From: Fulvivirga kasyanovii
GTDB lineage: Bacteria > Bacteroidota > Bacteroidia > Cytophagales > Cyclobacteriaceae
Assembly: GCF_009711405.1 (NCBI RefSeq)
Contig: NZ_SMLW01000638.1
Location: forward strand, 1 to 32,469
Length of the DNA: 32,469 nt
Direction of reading: 5' to 3'
Shown here: positions 7,592 to 14,508 of the stretch, piece by piece
How the letters are laid out: the number at the start of each line of letters is the position of its first letter
How positions within the stretch are numbered: the first letter of the stretch is position 1
Translations under genes and position numbers: made by a program
The notes under the pieces: generated by a model
Databases searched by the model: none
Seen by the model: the letters and a program-made list of their open reading frames with translations, nothing else
Told to the model about the DNA's origin: nothing

Positions 7592-8435
7592 CCGACGAAT
7601 TTTTCATGATCTTCAATTTACCTTTTACCAGCTCAGTGATCTGGCCGGTGGCCTTAGGGAATACTTTCCTAAGGTCTATCTCTGCATTGCCAGCCAACTC
7701 CATTTGCAGGGTTTGCATAAATATATTTTTGATTTCCGTGGCCAGGTTCACTTTACATATGCCATTAGAAATAGCTTTTTGGAGCTGATCTTCCGGCACA
7801 CCTGAACCTCCGTGCAAAACAAGGGTTGCCGGTGTGACTTTCGCAATATTGGCGAGTAATTCTATATCAAGCTCCGGTCTTTTTTTATAAAATCCGTGTG
7901 CTGTACCAATCGCAACGGCCAAGGCATCCACTCCGGTAGCTTCCACAAACTGCTTTGCCTCGGCAGGCTGTGTAAAGCCCTGCCTGGCATGCGACTGCCC
8001 AAGTTTGGCTACGTAGCCCAGCTCAGCCTCCACATGAGCCCCATATTGCTCTGCCCTTTTCACCACTTCTCTGGTGATCTTTATATTTTCTTCGAATGGC
8101 AACTCACTACCATCGATCATTACGGAATCAAAGCCGGCATCGAGGCACCGCTGCGCCAGATCCACAGAACCCCCATGATCCAGATGCAGCCACCCTTCTA
8201 CCCCAAACTGCCTGAGGCCGGCTCTTCCAAGCTTAACTGCGGTGTCAAGCCCCATATACTCAATTGAACTTTGTGTAAGTTGTAAAATCAAGGGTTCATT
8301 TAACTCCTGAGCAGCCTTAAGCACACCGTGAAGTGTCTCCAGGTTATAGAAATTGGTAGCCAATAAACCCCGTTTCTGTTTGGTAAAAAGCTGTAGCTTT
8401 TCTTTTATTTTCATCTTACTGCTATTTTGAACCAT
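7572..8435 (-). CDS. Class II aldolase, ketose-bisphosphate type (tagatose-1,6-bisphosphate aldolase-like)
   Basis: A 287-residue zinc-dependent class II aldolase of the FbaA/GatY/KbaY family. Visible active-site features are LHLDHGG with the catalytic Asp86 and zinc ligand His87, VEAELG (Glu136), IGTAHG (His180) and LHGGSG (His208). In the Aga pathway this enzyme splits tagatose-1,6-bisphosphate to glyceraldehyde-3-phosphate and dihydroxyacetone phosphate, and the neighbouring agaS and LacC-like kinase favour tagatose over fructose as substrate. The ATG at 8435 overlaps the upstream kinase stop by 14 bases. An in-frame ATG at 8414 (MKIKEKL) lies 7 bases after that stop and would give a 280-residue protein beginning nearer the usual family start; either is possible. 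It also overlaps the amidohydrolase gene by 20 bases, suggesting translational coupling. Confidence 0.92.
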   Translation of the reverse strand: MVQNSSKMKIKEKLQLFTKQKRGLLATNFYNLETLHGVLKAAQELNEPLILQLTQSSIEYMGLDTAVKLGRAGLRQFGVEGWLHLDHGGSVDLAQRCLDAGFDSVMIDGSELPFEENIKITREVVKRAEQYGAHVEAELGYVAKLGQSHARQGFTQPAEAKQFVEATGVDALAVAIGTAHGFYKKRPELDIELLANIAKVTPATLVLHGGSGVPEDQLQKAISNGICKVNLATEIKNIFMQTLQMELAGNAEIDLRKVFPKATGQITELVKGKLKIMKNSSDVEIVH

Positions 8436-9369
8436 TTTTTAATATTGCCTGCATTCTCTCCTCAAGTGTAGCCCTGTCAGCAAAAGCCCCGGTACCGCCG
8501 GCGGCAGTAGTATTCAAAGCCCCCGCGAGGTTGCCATGTTTCAGGCAATCAGCCAGTGTGGCTCCTTTGAGGCAGTGATGTATAAAACCTGCGTTGAACG
8601 AATCTCCTGCCCCTATGGCATCTACAAACTGAGCGATTTTAAAGGCAGGCATTTCCGTACGTTGGTCGCCGCGAATACCTATGCTCCCCTTCTCCCCCAA
8701 CTTCAAAGCAATGGTGTTGGCATGTGGCATGATCTGTCTCAATGCCTCCTCTGCATTATGGCTACCGGTCAGGGCCAGTAATTCCGCCTCATTAGGAAGA
8801 AAAATATCCACATAGGGCAGACAGGCCTGATGATCAAATTCCCATGTACCGGCCGGATCCCATTGCAGATCGAGAGAGGTAGTTACTCCACATGATTTGG
8901 CTTTTTTGAAAAGCTCAACGATATCATTCCTGAGCTTCTTCTGAATAAAGAAATTGGAAAGGTGCAGGTGTCTGAATTCATGTAAATTATCCCAAGGAAT
9001 ATCTTCCAGACCCAAGGCCTCCATAGCACCGCAAAAGGTAACATTGGCCCTGTCCTGATCGTAGTTCATCACTACGGTAGCCCCTGTTTTATGATTGGGC
9101 GACCTGGTGATCCTGGTGGTATCCACTCCCCTGCCCTGCAACTCCCCAAGGATGTAATCACCAAAATAATCACTCCCCAATTTGCCACAGAAGCTCGTAC
9201 CAGCACCTAATGCGGCTATATTAGAAGCCATGATAGCCGATGAACTCCCCAGGGTCAGCGTCATATCATGGGCCAGTATCTCCTTTCCGATTTCAGGAAC
9301 GGAAGGCATGCCGCTCATAATGAGGTCAACATTCAACTCTCCGACTACAAGAATATCCTTAGCTGCCAT
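8422..9369 (-). CDS. PfkB/ribokinase-family sugar kinase; candidate GalNAc kinase
   Basis: A 315-residue PfkB-family kinase. It opens with ILVVGELNVDLIM, has the LGSSSAIMASN segment (40-50) in the position where ribokinases carry the GG-containing sugar-binding motif, and ends with the anion-hole and catalytic motif DAIGAGDSFNAG, with the base at Asp256. It differs clearly from the LacC/FruK-type kinase encoded next to it (9359-10282), so two kinases with different substrates are present in one operon. The pathway needs exactly two phosphorylations: GalNAc to GalNAc-6-phosphate, and tagatose-6-phosphate to the bisphosphate. By elimination this one is the candidate sugar kinase, because a symporter rather than a PTS brings the sugar in unphosphorylated. 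Its start overlaps the end of the upstream kinase by 11 bases. The exact substrate is inference. Confidence 0.9.
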   Translation of the reverse strand: MAAKDILVVGELNVDLIMSGMPSVPEIGKEILAHDMTLTLGSSSAIMASNIAALGAGTSFCGKLGSDYFGDYILGELQGRGVDTTRITRSPNHKTGATVVMNYDQDRANVTFCGAMEALGLEDIPWDNLHEFRHLHLSNFFIQKKLRNDIVELFKKAKSCGVTTSLDLQWDPAGTWEFDHQACLPYVDIFLPNEAELLALTGSHNAEEALRQIMPHANTIALKLGEKGSIGIRGDQRTEMPAFKIAQFVDAIGAGDSFNAGFIHHCLKGATLADCLKHGNLAGALNTTAAGGTGAFADRATLEERMQAILKNGSK

Positions 9370-10282
9370 AAGCCATTACTTTTACTTTCACGTTTGGTAA
9401 CAGAGATTCCACATCATCTATTTTCAACTGGCCGATGCCCTCAAAAAGGCAGTTGGCCGCGCCGCAGGCTACTGCATACCGCGCAATATCTTCCAATTCA
9501 AAGCCTTTGTGCACTGCATAGGCCATACCCGCCGTGAGGCAATCGCCACTACCCACGGTACTGATCACATGCTCAATATCAACATTCGCATGGACTACCT
9601 GATCATTATAGCTCAGCCATAGTCCATCAGCTCCTTTGGTAATGGCTACCAGCTCTACATGACGACTAAGCATAGCCAGAGCATTTTCAATATTACCAGC
9701 ACCCAGAGCAAGGGCTTCGGTCTCGTTCAAGTGTATTCCGAAAAACCGCTGCTTTATAATAGGGGTAAGCTGAGCGCCGGAGCAATCCACTATAATTTTC
9801 TTCCCGGCACTTTCCGCCAGTTCGATGATCCCGGCACAGGCATTGGCGGGTGCTCCTTGAGGCCATGAGCCCGAAATACAAATGAGGTCGCTCTGAGGAA
9901 ATTGATGATAGCAAACGTCCCTGAAACGGGCATAGCTGCTTTGTGAGAGTTCCGGTCCGGGTTCAAGAAGCTCCGTGTTGTTAAACCGGTCGTCCTGACT
10001 CCTGAAAGTATAGCACTTGCGGCTGGTACCTGACACGGTAATCCCTCCACAGGCTATTCCGGTCTCTTCGCACTTCTGCCTGATCCAACTCCCGCTATAA
10101 CCGGCCCAGATCCCCAGCAAATTGGCATCTACTCCAAGCTCCTTCAGTGCCATGGCCACGTGAGTTCCTTTGCCTCCGGGGTACTCCTGCAATTTACCGA
10201 TACGGTTTACCTGTCCGGATTCCAGTTGCTCCAGCCAGGCATAAGTATCAATAGAAGGATTCGGGCAAATACTCAATATCAT
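9359..10282 (-). CDS. PfkB-family 1-phosphofructokinase/tagatose-6-phosphate kinase (LacC/FruK type)
   Basis: A 307-residue kinase with the LacC/FruK hallmark N-terminus MILSICPNPSIDTY, the GGKG motif at 36-39 (PGGKGTHVAMALKELG) and the C-terminal catalytic motif GSGD at 244-247 (base Asp247). The family phosphorylates ketohexose monophosphates at the remaining terminal position. In this operon the expected reaction is ATP-dependent phosphorylation of tagatose-6-phosphate made by AgaS, producing the aldolase substrate. Its ATG shares bases with the agaS stop in a TAATG arrangement, a common sign of translational coupling, and its 3' end overlaps the next kinase gene by 11 bases. FruK-like activity on fructose-1-phosphate is the main alternative, but no fructose PTS is present. 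Confidence 0.9.
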   Translation of the reverse strand: MILSICPNPSIDTYAWLEQLESGQVNRIGKLQEYPGGKGTHVAMALKELGVDANLLGIWAGYSGSWIRQKCEETGIACGGITVSGTSRKCYTFRSQDDRFNNTELLEPGPELSQSSYARFRDVCYHQFPQSDLICISGSWPQGAPANACAGIIELAESAGKKIIVDCSGAQLTPIIKQRFFGIHLNETEALALGAGNIENALAMLSRHVELVAITKGADGLWLSYNDQVVHANVDIEHVISTVGSGDCLTAGMAYAVHKGFELEDIARYAVACGAANCLFEGIGQLKIDDVESLLPNVKVKVMAYGS

Positions 10283-11421
10283 TATTTCCCTTTTTTGTAA
10301 ATGTTAACTCCTTTCACTACCCTGCTTATCGCTCCGGTAACGGATGGATTATCAGGGTCGAGGCCGAGGCTTAGTGATTTGTAATACCCCAGTAGCTGAC
10401 CAACCAGCGTAACGGGAATAATCTGAAACTGATCTTCCTGATCTGTATTGAGCGATATCCATACTGAATTCGGGATCTCAGGATCTGACAAACCACCTAC
10501 TGAAATTGACCTGATTTGCCTCGGGTCTTCCGCAATGTTTGCTGCAAGGTCCTTTTCGTATTTTAAAACATGGTCGCTGCCCGAAAATAGGTATACCATG
10601 AGTGTTTTATGATTGACCACAGCCCTTGGCCCGTGCCTGAACGCCAGGAAAGAGTCGTGTTTGCATATGACCTGACCGTCGGTGAGTTCCTGTAGCTTAA
10701 GGCTGCACTCTCTGGCTATCCCCAGCATTTCACCCGACCCCAGAAATACTGCACGCTCGAAGTCATCCGCGATGATACCTTCAAGAATGCTCTTATACTC
10801 AAAAATATATTTTGCCTGCTCAACCATTTTATCCAGTATGAGCTTCATTTTATCAAGGTTCTCCATATCTGCAATCAGCAGGATCGTTAACAGCATTGAT
10901 GTAAAGCTGCCTGTCATGGCGAGGCTTTTATCATTGGTTTCTTCCGGAAGCACAAGGCTCAGGGTCTTGCCATTGGAGTACCCTGCCAACCGGCCATCTT
11001 TATTGCAGGTAATGATAAGATGGTAGACATTTTTATAATATTCATCAGCCAGAGTAACGGCTTCCATGCTCTCAGGACTATTGCCTGAGCGGGCAAATGA
11101 AACCAACAGCACCGGGGTACCATTAGTAAATAATACGTCAGGATGTGTTACAATATCAGTAGTTGGAACTGCTATGGTGGTCCTCCGCGTACTTTTCGCC
11201 ACTATACTTTTTGCAGCTTCTCCTAAAAAAGCCGAAGAACCCGCTCCTGAAAGCACAATCCGGAGATCAGGATTTGACAATACCGGCAAAAGGAAATCTG
11301 TTATCTCTTGTCTCTTACCCTCAATAAAACCAAAAACTTTTCTCCATACACGGGGCTGGTTGAAAATTTCGTTTCCCGTGTTGATATCTATCTTTTTATT
11401 ATTAACCGTGTCTATGGACAT
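10282..11421 (-). CDS. agaS: AgaS-type SIS-domain sugar isomerase (galactosamine-6-phosphate deaminase/isomerase)
   Basis: A 379-residue protein with two SIS (sugar isomerase) domains, at about residues 45-190 and 215-360. Diagnostic segments are LSGAGSSAF (58-65), FARSGNSPES (109-118), LGSGEMLGIARECSLKLQEL (227-246) and FRHGPRAVV (261-269), as in AgaS. AgaS converts galactosamine-6-phosphate to tagatose-6-phosphate with release of ammonia, the committed step of GalNAc and galactosamine catabolism. This is the strongest functional anchor in the locus. It is the first gene of the minus-strand operon and is divergent from the symporter gene, with a 231-base shared regulatory gap. A glucosamine-type SIS protein (GlmS or GlmD) is less likely given the length and the neighbouring tagatose-pathway enzymes. 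Confidence 0.93.
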   Translation of the reverse strand: MSIDTVNNKKIDINTGNEIFNQPRVWRKVFGFIEGKRQEITDFLLPVLSNPDLRIVLSGAGSSAFLGEAAKSIVAKSTRRTTIAVPTTDIVTHPDVLFTNGTPVLLVSFARSGNSPESMEAVTLADEYYKNVYHLIITCNKDGRLAGYSNGKTLSLVLPEETNDKSLAMTGSFTSMLLTILLIADMENLDKMKLILDKMVEQAKYIFEYKSILEGIIADDFERAVFLGSGEMLGIARECSLKLQELTDGQVICKHDSFLAFRHGPRAVVNHKTLMVYLFSGSDHVLKYEKDLAANIAEDPRQIRSISVGGLSDPEIPNSVWISLNTDQEDQFQIIPVTLVGQLLGYYKSLSLGLDPDNPSVTGAISRVVKGVNIYKKGK

Positions 11422-11433
11422 ATTCTAATGATT

Positions 11434-11464
11434 CAAAGTATGTATCCGATCGAATTATTTCCAA
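11434..11464 (-). promoter_or_regulatory. Weak candidate promoter for the agaS operon
   Basis: On the minus strand a TACTTTG (plus-strand bases 11434-11440) resembles the Bacteroidota -7 element TAnnTTTG with one base missing between the TA and TTTG parts. A TTG lies 21 bases upstream (complement of 11462-11464). It stands just before the agaS ATG at 11421. Bacteroidota promoters are poorly conserved, so this is only a suggestion. Confidence 0.25.
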
Positions 11465-11513
11465 CAAGCGAGAATCTTCAGCCAATCCATAACCGATCGA
11501 TGTTTCAAATAAA

Positions 11514-11548
11514 AAGAAATAAAACGAAATACAAAAAAGTTTCGTTAT
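11514..11548. promoter_or_regulatory. Operator-like element shared with the susC upstream region (site 1)
   Basis: AAGAAATAAAACGAAA at 11514-11529 is identical over 16 bases to 14298-14313 upstream of susC, and both are followed after a short A-rich spacer by GTTTC(G/A)TTAT. Here AACGAAA (11523-11529) and TTTCGTT (11540-11546) form a perfect inverted repeat with a 10-base spacer. A further conserved CGAAAGATT follows at 11589-11597. Read on the minus strand the element is a run of TTTC-type units, the style I recall for AgaR and other DeoR-family operators. Its place between divergent agaS and symporter genes suits control of both by the DeoR-family protein encoded at 4199-4981. Confidence 0.65.
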
Positions 11549-11652
11549 ATTTATTTTTTATTACTTTTACGACAAACTAACAAAACAACGAAAGATTGAA
11601 AGCTACTTAAGCTTATGTTTATCATTGCATTGCATTAAAAATTCAAACCTGT

Positions 11653-13488
11653 ATGATATCACTTTCCACACTTGATTATATATTATTAGGCAGTTTTTTC
11701 AGCATCACCCTTGTCATAGGCATACTGGTAGCAAGAAAATCAGGAAAAAGCTCATCAGACTATTTTCTTTCAGGGAAAACGATGCCGTGGTGGCTTTTAG
11801 GCCTGTCTATGGTCGCCACCACCTTTTCTACCGACACACCCAACCTTGTTACTGACATTGTGAGAAATAATGGCGTATCCGGCAATTGGGTCTGGTGGGC
11901 TTTTCTACTTACGGGACTGCTTACCGTTTTTATTTATGCCAGATTGTGGAGAAAATCGAATGTAACCACTGACATTGAGTTTTACGAATTGCGCTACGGC
12001 GGCAAACCTGCCCGGTTTCTGCGCGGCTTCAGATCTGTTTACCTGGGGGTGATCTTCAATATTTTAGCCATGTCGGCAGTTACGTTGGCTGCCATTAAAA
12101 TTGGCCAGATCATGCTGGACCTGAGCCCTTTGCAAACGGTAGGTATTGCAGGGCTCGTGACCGTTATTTTCAGTGCTGCAGGTGGTTTTAAAGGTGTTGT
12201 ATATACAGATTTTTTGTTATTCTTTGTCGCGATGGCAGGGAGCATTGGTGCTGCTTACTACTGTGTAAATTTACCGGAGGTAGGCGGCATCAGCCCCTTG
12301 CTTAATCATGAAAATGTAGCCGGCAAACTCAATATACTACCTGACCTGAGTGACACAAATGCTTTAATAACGCTACTAATCATTCCTCTTGCCGTGCAAT
12401 GGTGGAGTGCCTGGTATCCGGGAGCTGAGCCGGGAGGTGGCGGCTATATTGCACAACGGATGCTGGCCGCAAAAAATGAGAACCATGCGGTGGGCGCAAC
12501 CTTTTTCTTCAACATATTACATTATGCCCTGCGTCCATGGCCCTGGATACTGGTTGCACTGGCCTCCCTGGTCCTTTATCCGGATATTGCCAGCATACAA
12601 CAGGCTTTCCCCAACATCAGCCCAGACAAACTGGGCCATGACCTGGCCTACCCCGCCATGCTGACCAAGCTACCCAATGGCCTGCTCGGACTTGTACTTA
12701 CTTCATTGATAGCCGCATACATGTCTACCATCTCCACCCACCTCAATTGGGGCTCTTCTTACATCGTCAATGACTTTTACCTGCAATTCATCGATAAGGA
12801 AGCCTCGCAAAAAAGGCTGGTAGCCGTTGGAAGGGTTTCAACTATATTACTGATGGTTGTAAGTGCAGCATTAGCACTGGTTTTAAACAATGCATTGCAA
12901 CTCTTCAACATCATACTGATGTTTGGGGCCGGCACCGGCCTGATCTTTATTCTACGCTGGTTTTGGTGGCGGATCAACGCCTGGAGTGAGATTATCGCTA
13001 TGTTCTCATCAGGCCTTATTTCAATCTTAATTAATTTCACTTCGCTTGGAACACAACTATTTGGCGGCACATCAGCCGCCGGAGAGCCAATAAATGGCCT
13101 TATGCCTGACTGGGCTGCTTATCCGGTAGTGGTATTGTTCACAACGGCCGCATGGCTGATCACCACACTAGCAACCCGGCCTGAAACTGATCAGACTTTA
13201 TTCAGCTTCTATAAAAAGGTACAGCCGGGAGGCCCGGGATGGAAAAAGATTGTCTCCCACGCGGAGACATCAGGGCACCGCATTAGCTCTTCTGATCAAT
13301 CATGGAGTGTCCCGTCGGGTATTATTGCCATGCTTTTGGGCTGCCTGATCGTTTATGGCGCGCTGTTCGCCACGGGCTATTGGATCTATGGGATGCATAC
13401 CAAAGCCATGATACTTAGCAGTGTGGTCGTTTTTGGCGCGTATCTGCTTTGGAGGGTTTGGAGTAGGATCAAGGAGCGGGTGTTTTAG
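11653..13488 (+). CDS. Sodium:solute symporter (SSS family), probable amino-sugar importer
   Basis: A 611-residue multi-pass inner-membrane protein of the SSS/SLC5 family. Features in order: a first helix LDYILLGSFFSITLVIGILV followed by the typical ARKSGKSSSDYFLSGKTMPWW loop, many hydrophobic segments (about 13-15 by eye), AAGGFKGVVYTDFLLFF near 175-190, the family signature region, and WGSSYIVNDFYLQF near 365-378. The family couples sugar, amino-acid or sialic-acid uptake to the sodium gradient. It is transcribed divergently from agaS with an operator-like element between them and stands before the SusCD genes, so it most likely imports the GalNAc or small oligosaccharide released in the periplasm. 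It delivers an unphosphorylated sugar, consistent with an extra kinase in the operon. The ATG at 11653 fits the start of the first helix. Confidence 0.92.
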   Translation: MISLSTLDYILLGSFFSITLVIGILVARKSGKSSSDYFLSGKTMPWWLLGLSMVATTFSTDTPNLVTDIVRNNGVSGNWVWWAFLLTGLLTVFIYARLWRKSNVTTDIEFYELRYGGKPARFLRGFRSVYLGVIFNILAMSAVTLAAIKIGQIMLDLSPLQTVGIAGLVTVIFSAAGGFKGVVYTDFLLFFVAMAGSIGAAYYCVNLPEVGGISPLLNHENVAGKLNILPDLSDTNALITLLIIPLAVQWWSAWYPGAEPGGGGYIAQRMLAAKNENHAVGATFFFNILHYALRPWPWILVALASLVLYPDIASIQQAFPNISPDKLGHDLAYPAMLTKLPNGLLGLVLTSLIAAYMSTISTHLNWGSSYIVNDFYLQFIDKEASQKRLVAVGRVSTILLMVVSAALALVLNNALQLFNIILMFGAGTGLIFILRWFWWRINAWSEIIAMFSSGLISILINFTSLGTQLFGGTSAAGEPINGLMPDWAAYPVVVLFTTAAWLITTLATRPETDQTLFSFYKKVQPGGPGWKKIVSHAETSGHRISSSDQSWSVPSGIIAMLLGCLIVYGALFATGYWIYGMHTKAMILSSVVVFGAYLLWRVWSRIKERVF

Positions 13489-13528
13489 GGCAGAGATTTC
13501 ATTGTGACCAGGAGAGTGCAGGCAAGTC

Positions 13529-13554
13529 GTAGAGTCCTCTTCGAGAGACTCTAC
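13529..13554. repeat. Hairpin after the symporter gene
   Basis: GTAGAGT (13529-13535) pairs perfectly with ACTCTAC (13548-13554). After one bulged C the stem continues with CTCT/AGAG around a TCG loop. It lies 41 bases after the symporter stop and may end or protect that transcript, although no T run follows. A related, less perfect copy is at 13850-13875. Confidence 0.6.
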
Positions 13555-14047
13555 CCGGAAATCAGTGTTTTGGGATGGTTAGGCTGGCGGAAAACACCCT
13601 CCGGTCTACGACCATCTCCCTCGAGGGAGGAGTTGTGTAGTGCAAGGATTTTGCTTGGTAGAACAAAGGAAAGTTTTGTTTAAGAATATAGAGGCGTCAG
13701 ACCGGTGACATGTCTTATTAGAGATCAAAAAAGAATAACTTTCTGATATTGCAATTAATCCCCAAAAACCCGTCAAAGCCTGTCGAAACACACGTCATTT
13801 GCATAATGTCAGAGGTATGCAAAACTAAAATATTGTGCATCCGAATGCCGTAGATCCCTCTACGAGAGACTCTACTGGGACGTTAGAAGAAGAAATGGTT
13901 AGCGCGACGGAGAACAAGGGAGTTTTGCTGAAGATATAGAAATGTTAAATCGGGCGACATTTCTCGTCGAGTAGTCAAGGAACAACTCTCAGATGTTGTG
14001 ATTTATTCTCCAAATACTCTTCGAATACCCTCGAAACGCCGTGTCTT
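13529..14047. repeat. Two diverged tandem copies of an intergenic repeat unit
   Basis: Copy A (about 13529-13797) and copy B (about 13850-14047) align by eye along their length. Both start with a GTAGA...CTCTAC hairpin, then share ATGGTTAG plus a CGGA/AACA stretch, then a TTTTG...GATATAGA-like stretch (GAATATAGAG in A), a (G)CGACAT/GTGACAT stretch, and a tail of TCAAAGCCTGTCGAAAC in A against ATACCCTCGAAACGCC in B. Copy A has about 60 extra bases including a perfect CTCCCTCGAGGGAG palindrome at 13616-13629. Identity was not computed. Neither copy keeps a convincing reading frame, so a non-coding repeat or a long-decayed duplicated gene fragment are both possible. Confidence 0.5.
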
Positions 14048-14111
14048 CCTGAAATTTTCTTTTGCGCACTCAAAAATCACCACCGGACTTCATAGAAAAT
14101 ATTCAGTATCT

Positions 14112-14203
14112 CCCCGATCGGGGCAGTGCCCGAACTCTGGACTGCACACTTAATCAGGGTATCCCGGATTCTTACCCGACTACCATCGGGGTGCGTCCGG
14201 GAT
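14112..14203. repeat. GC-rich palindromic repeat cluster
   Basis: CCCCGATCGGGG (14112-14123) is a perfect 12-base palindrome. Next, ATCCCGGA (14161-14168) and TCCGGGAT (14196-14203) form perfect outer arms around the near-complementary ACCCGA (14174-14179) and TCGGGGT (14186-14192). The wording ATCCCGGA...TCCGGGATGAC is a style seen in many Bacteroidota intergenic repeats. This stretch is clearly richer in GC than the susC leader right after it. Confidence 0.6.
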
Positions 14204-14297
14204 GACTTGAGTGGGATTGCATTGGAACATCCATACCTCTGGCTTAGTTTATAGCACCAAAGCAAAGCACAACTTTCTTTACTTTCGAATTTGAATA

Positions 14298-14331
14298 AAG
14301 AAATAAAACGAAAGAAAAAAAGTTTCATTAT
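14298..14331. promoter_or_regulatory. Operator-like element upstream of susC (site 2)
   Basis: AAGAAATAAAACGAAA (14298-14313) repeats site 1 (11514-11529) exactly, and GTTTCATTAT (14322-14331) repeats its second half with one change. AACGAAA (14307-14313) and TTTCATT (14323-14329) are an inverted repeat with one mismatch and a 9-base spacer. CGAAAGATT recurs at 14363-14371, as it does after site 1. The surrounding sequences are otherwise unrelated, so conservation points to a shared binding protein, most simply the DeoR-family regulator of the locus. It lies about 180 bases before the susC start, which leaves a long leader. Confidence 0.65.
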
Positions 14332-14508
14332 TTTTTATTAATTCATATTATTTCTATATTGTCGAAAGATTAAGAAAGAATTAAGCGTTTTTAAGGTCTT
14401 GATTTTCAATAAAAAGCAACGAAATAAAAGATTTAAGAAGACAATTACTTTCATAGTCTTTAAAAGGAAAACTTAAAACAACCGATTAATCTTTTAACCC
14501 ATTTGATT

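Larger units (their letters stand above)
13489..14508. other. About 1 kb intergenic region rich in palindromic repeats, with the susC regulatory region
   Basis: No credible gene lies here. From left to right it holds a hairpin just after the symporter (13529-13554), a 14-base perfect palindrome (13616-13629), two diverged copies of a longer unit (about 13529-13797 and 13850-14047), a GC-rich palindromic cluster (14112-14203), and an AT-rich susC leader with operator-like motifs (14298-14331, CGAAAGATT at 14363-14371 and AACGAAA at 14418-14424). The composition changes sharply near 14270, where the promoter region begins. Confidence 0.75.

Noticed and set aside
13606-13791. Minus-strand open frame of 61 codons after the symporter gene
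   Set aside because: It lies entirely inside copy A of the diverged repeat; the matching part of copy B does not keep the frame.
13489-14300. CRISPR array
   Set aside because: The repeats here are palindromic, few and diverged, without regular spacing or unique spacers, and no cas genes are present.
14077-14328. Minus-strand open frame of 83 codons upstream of susC
   Set aside because: It runs across the GC-rich palindromic cluster and the AT-rich operator region, has a repeat-like SSRTHPDGSRV translation, and no plausible domain or start context.
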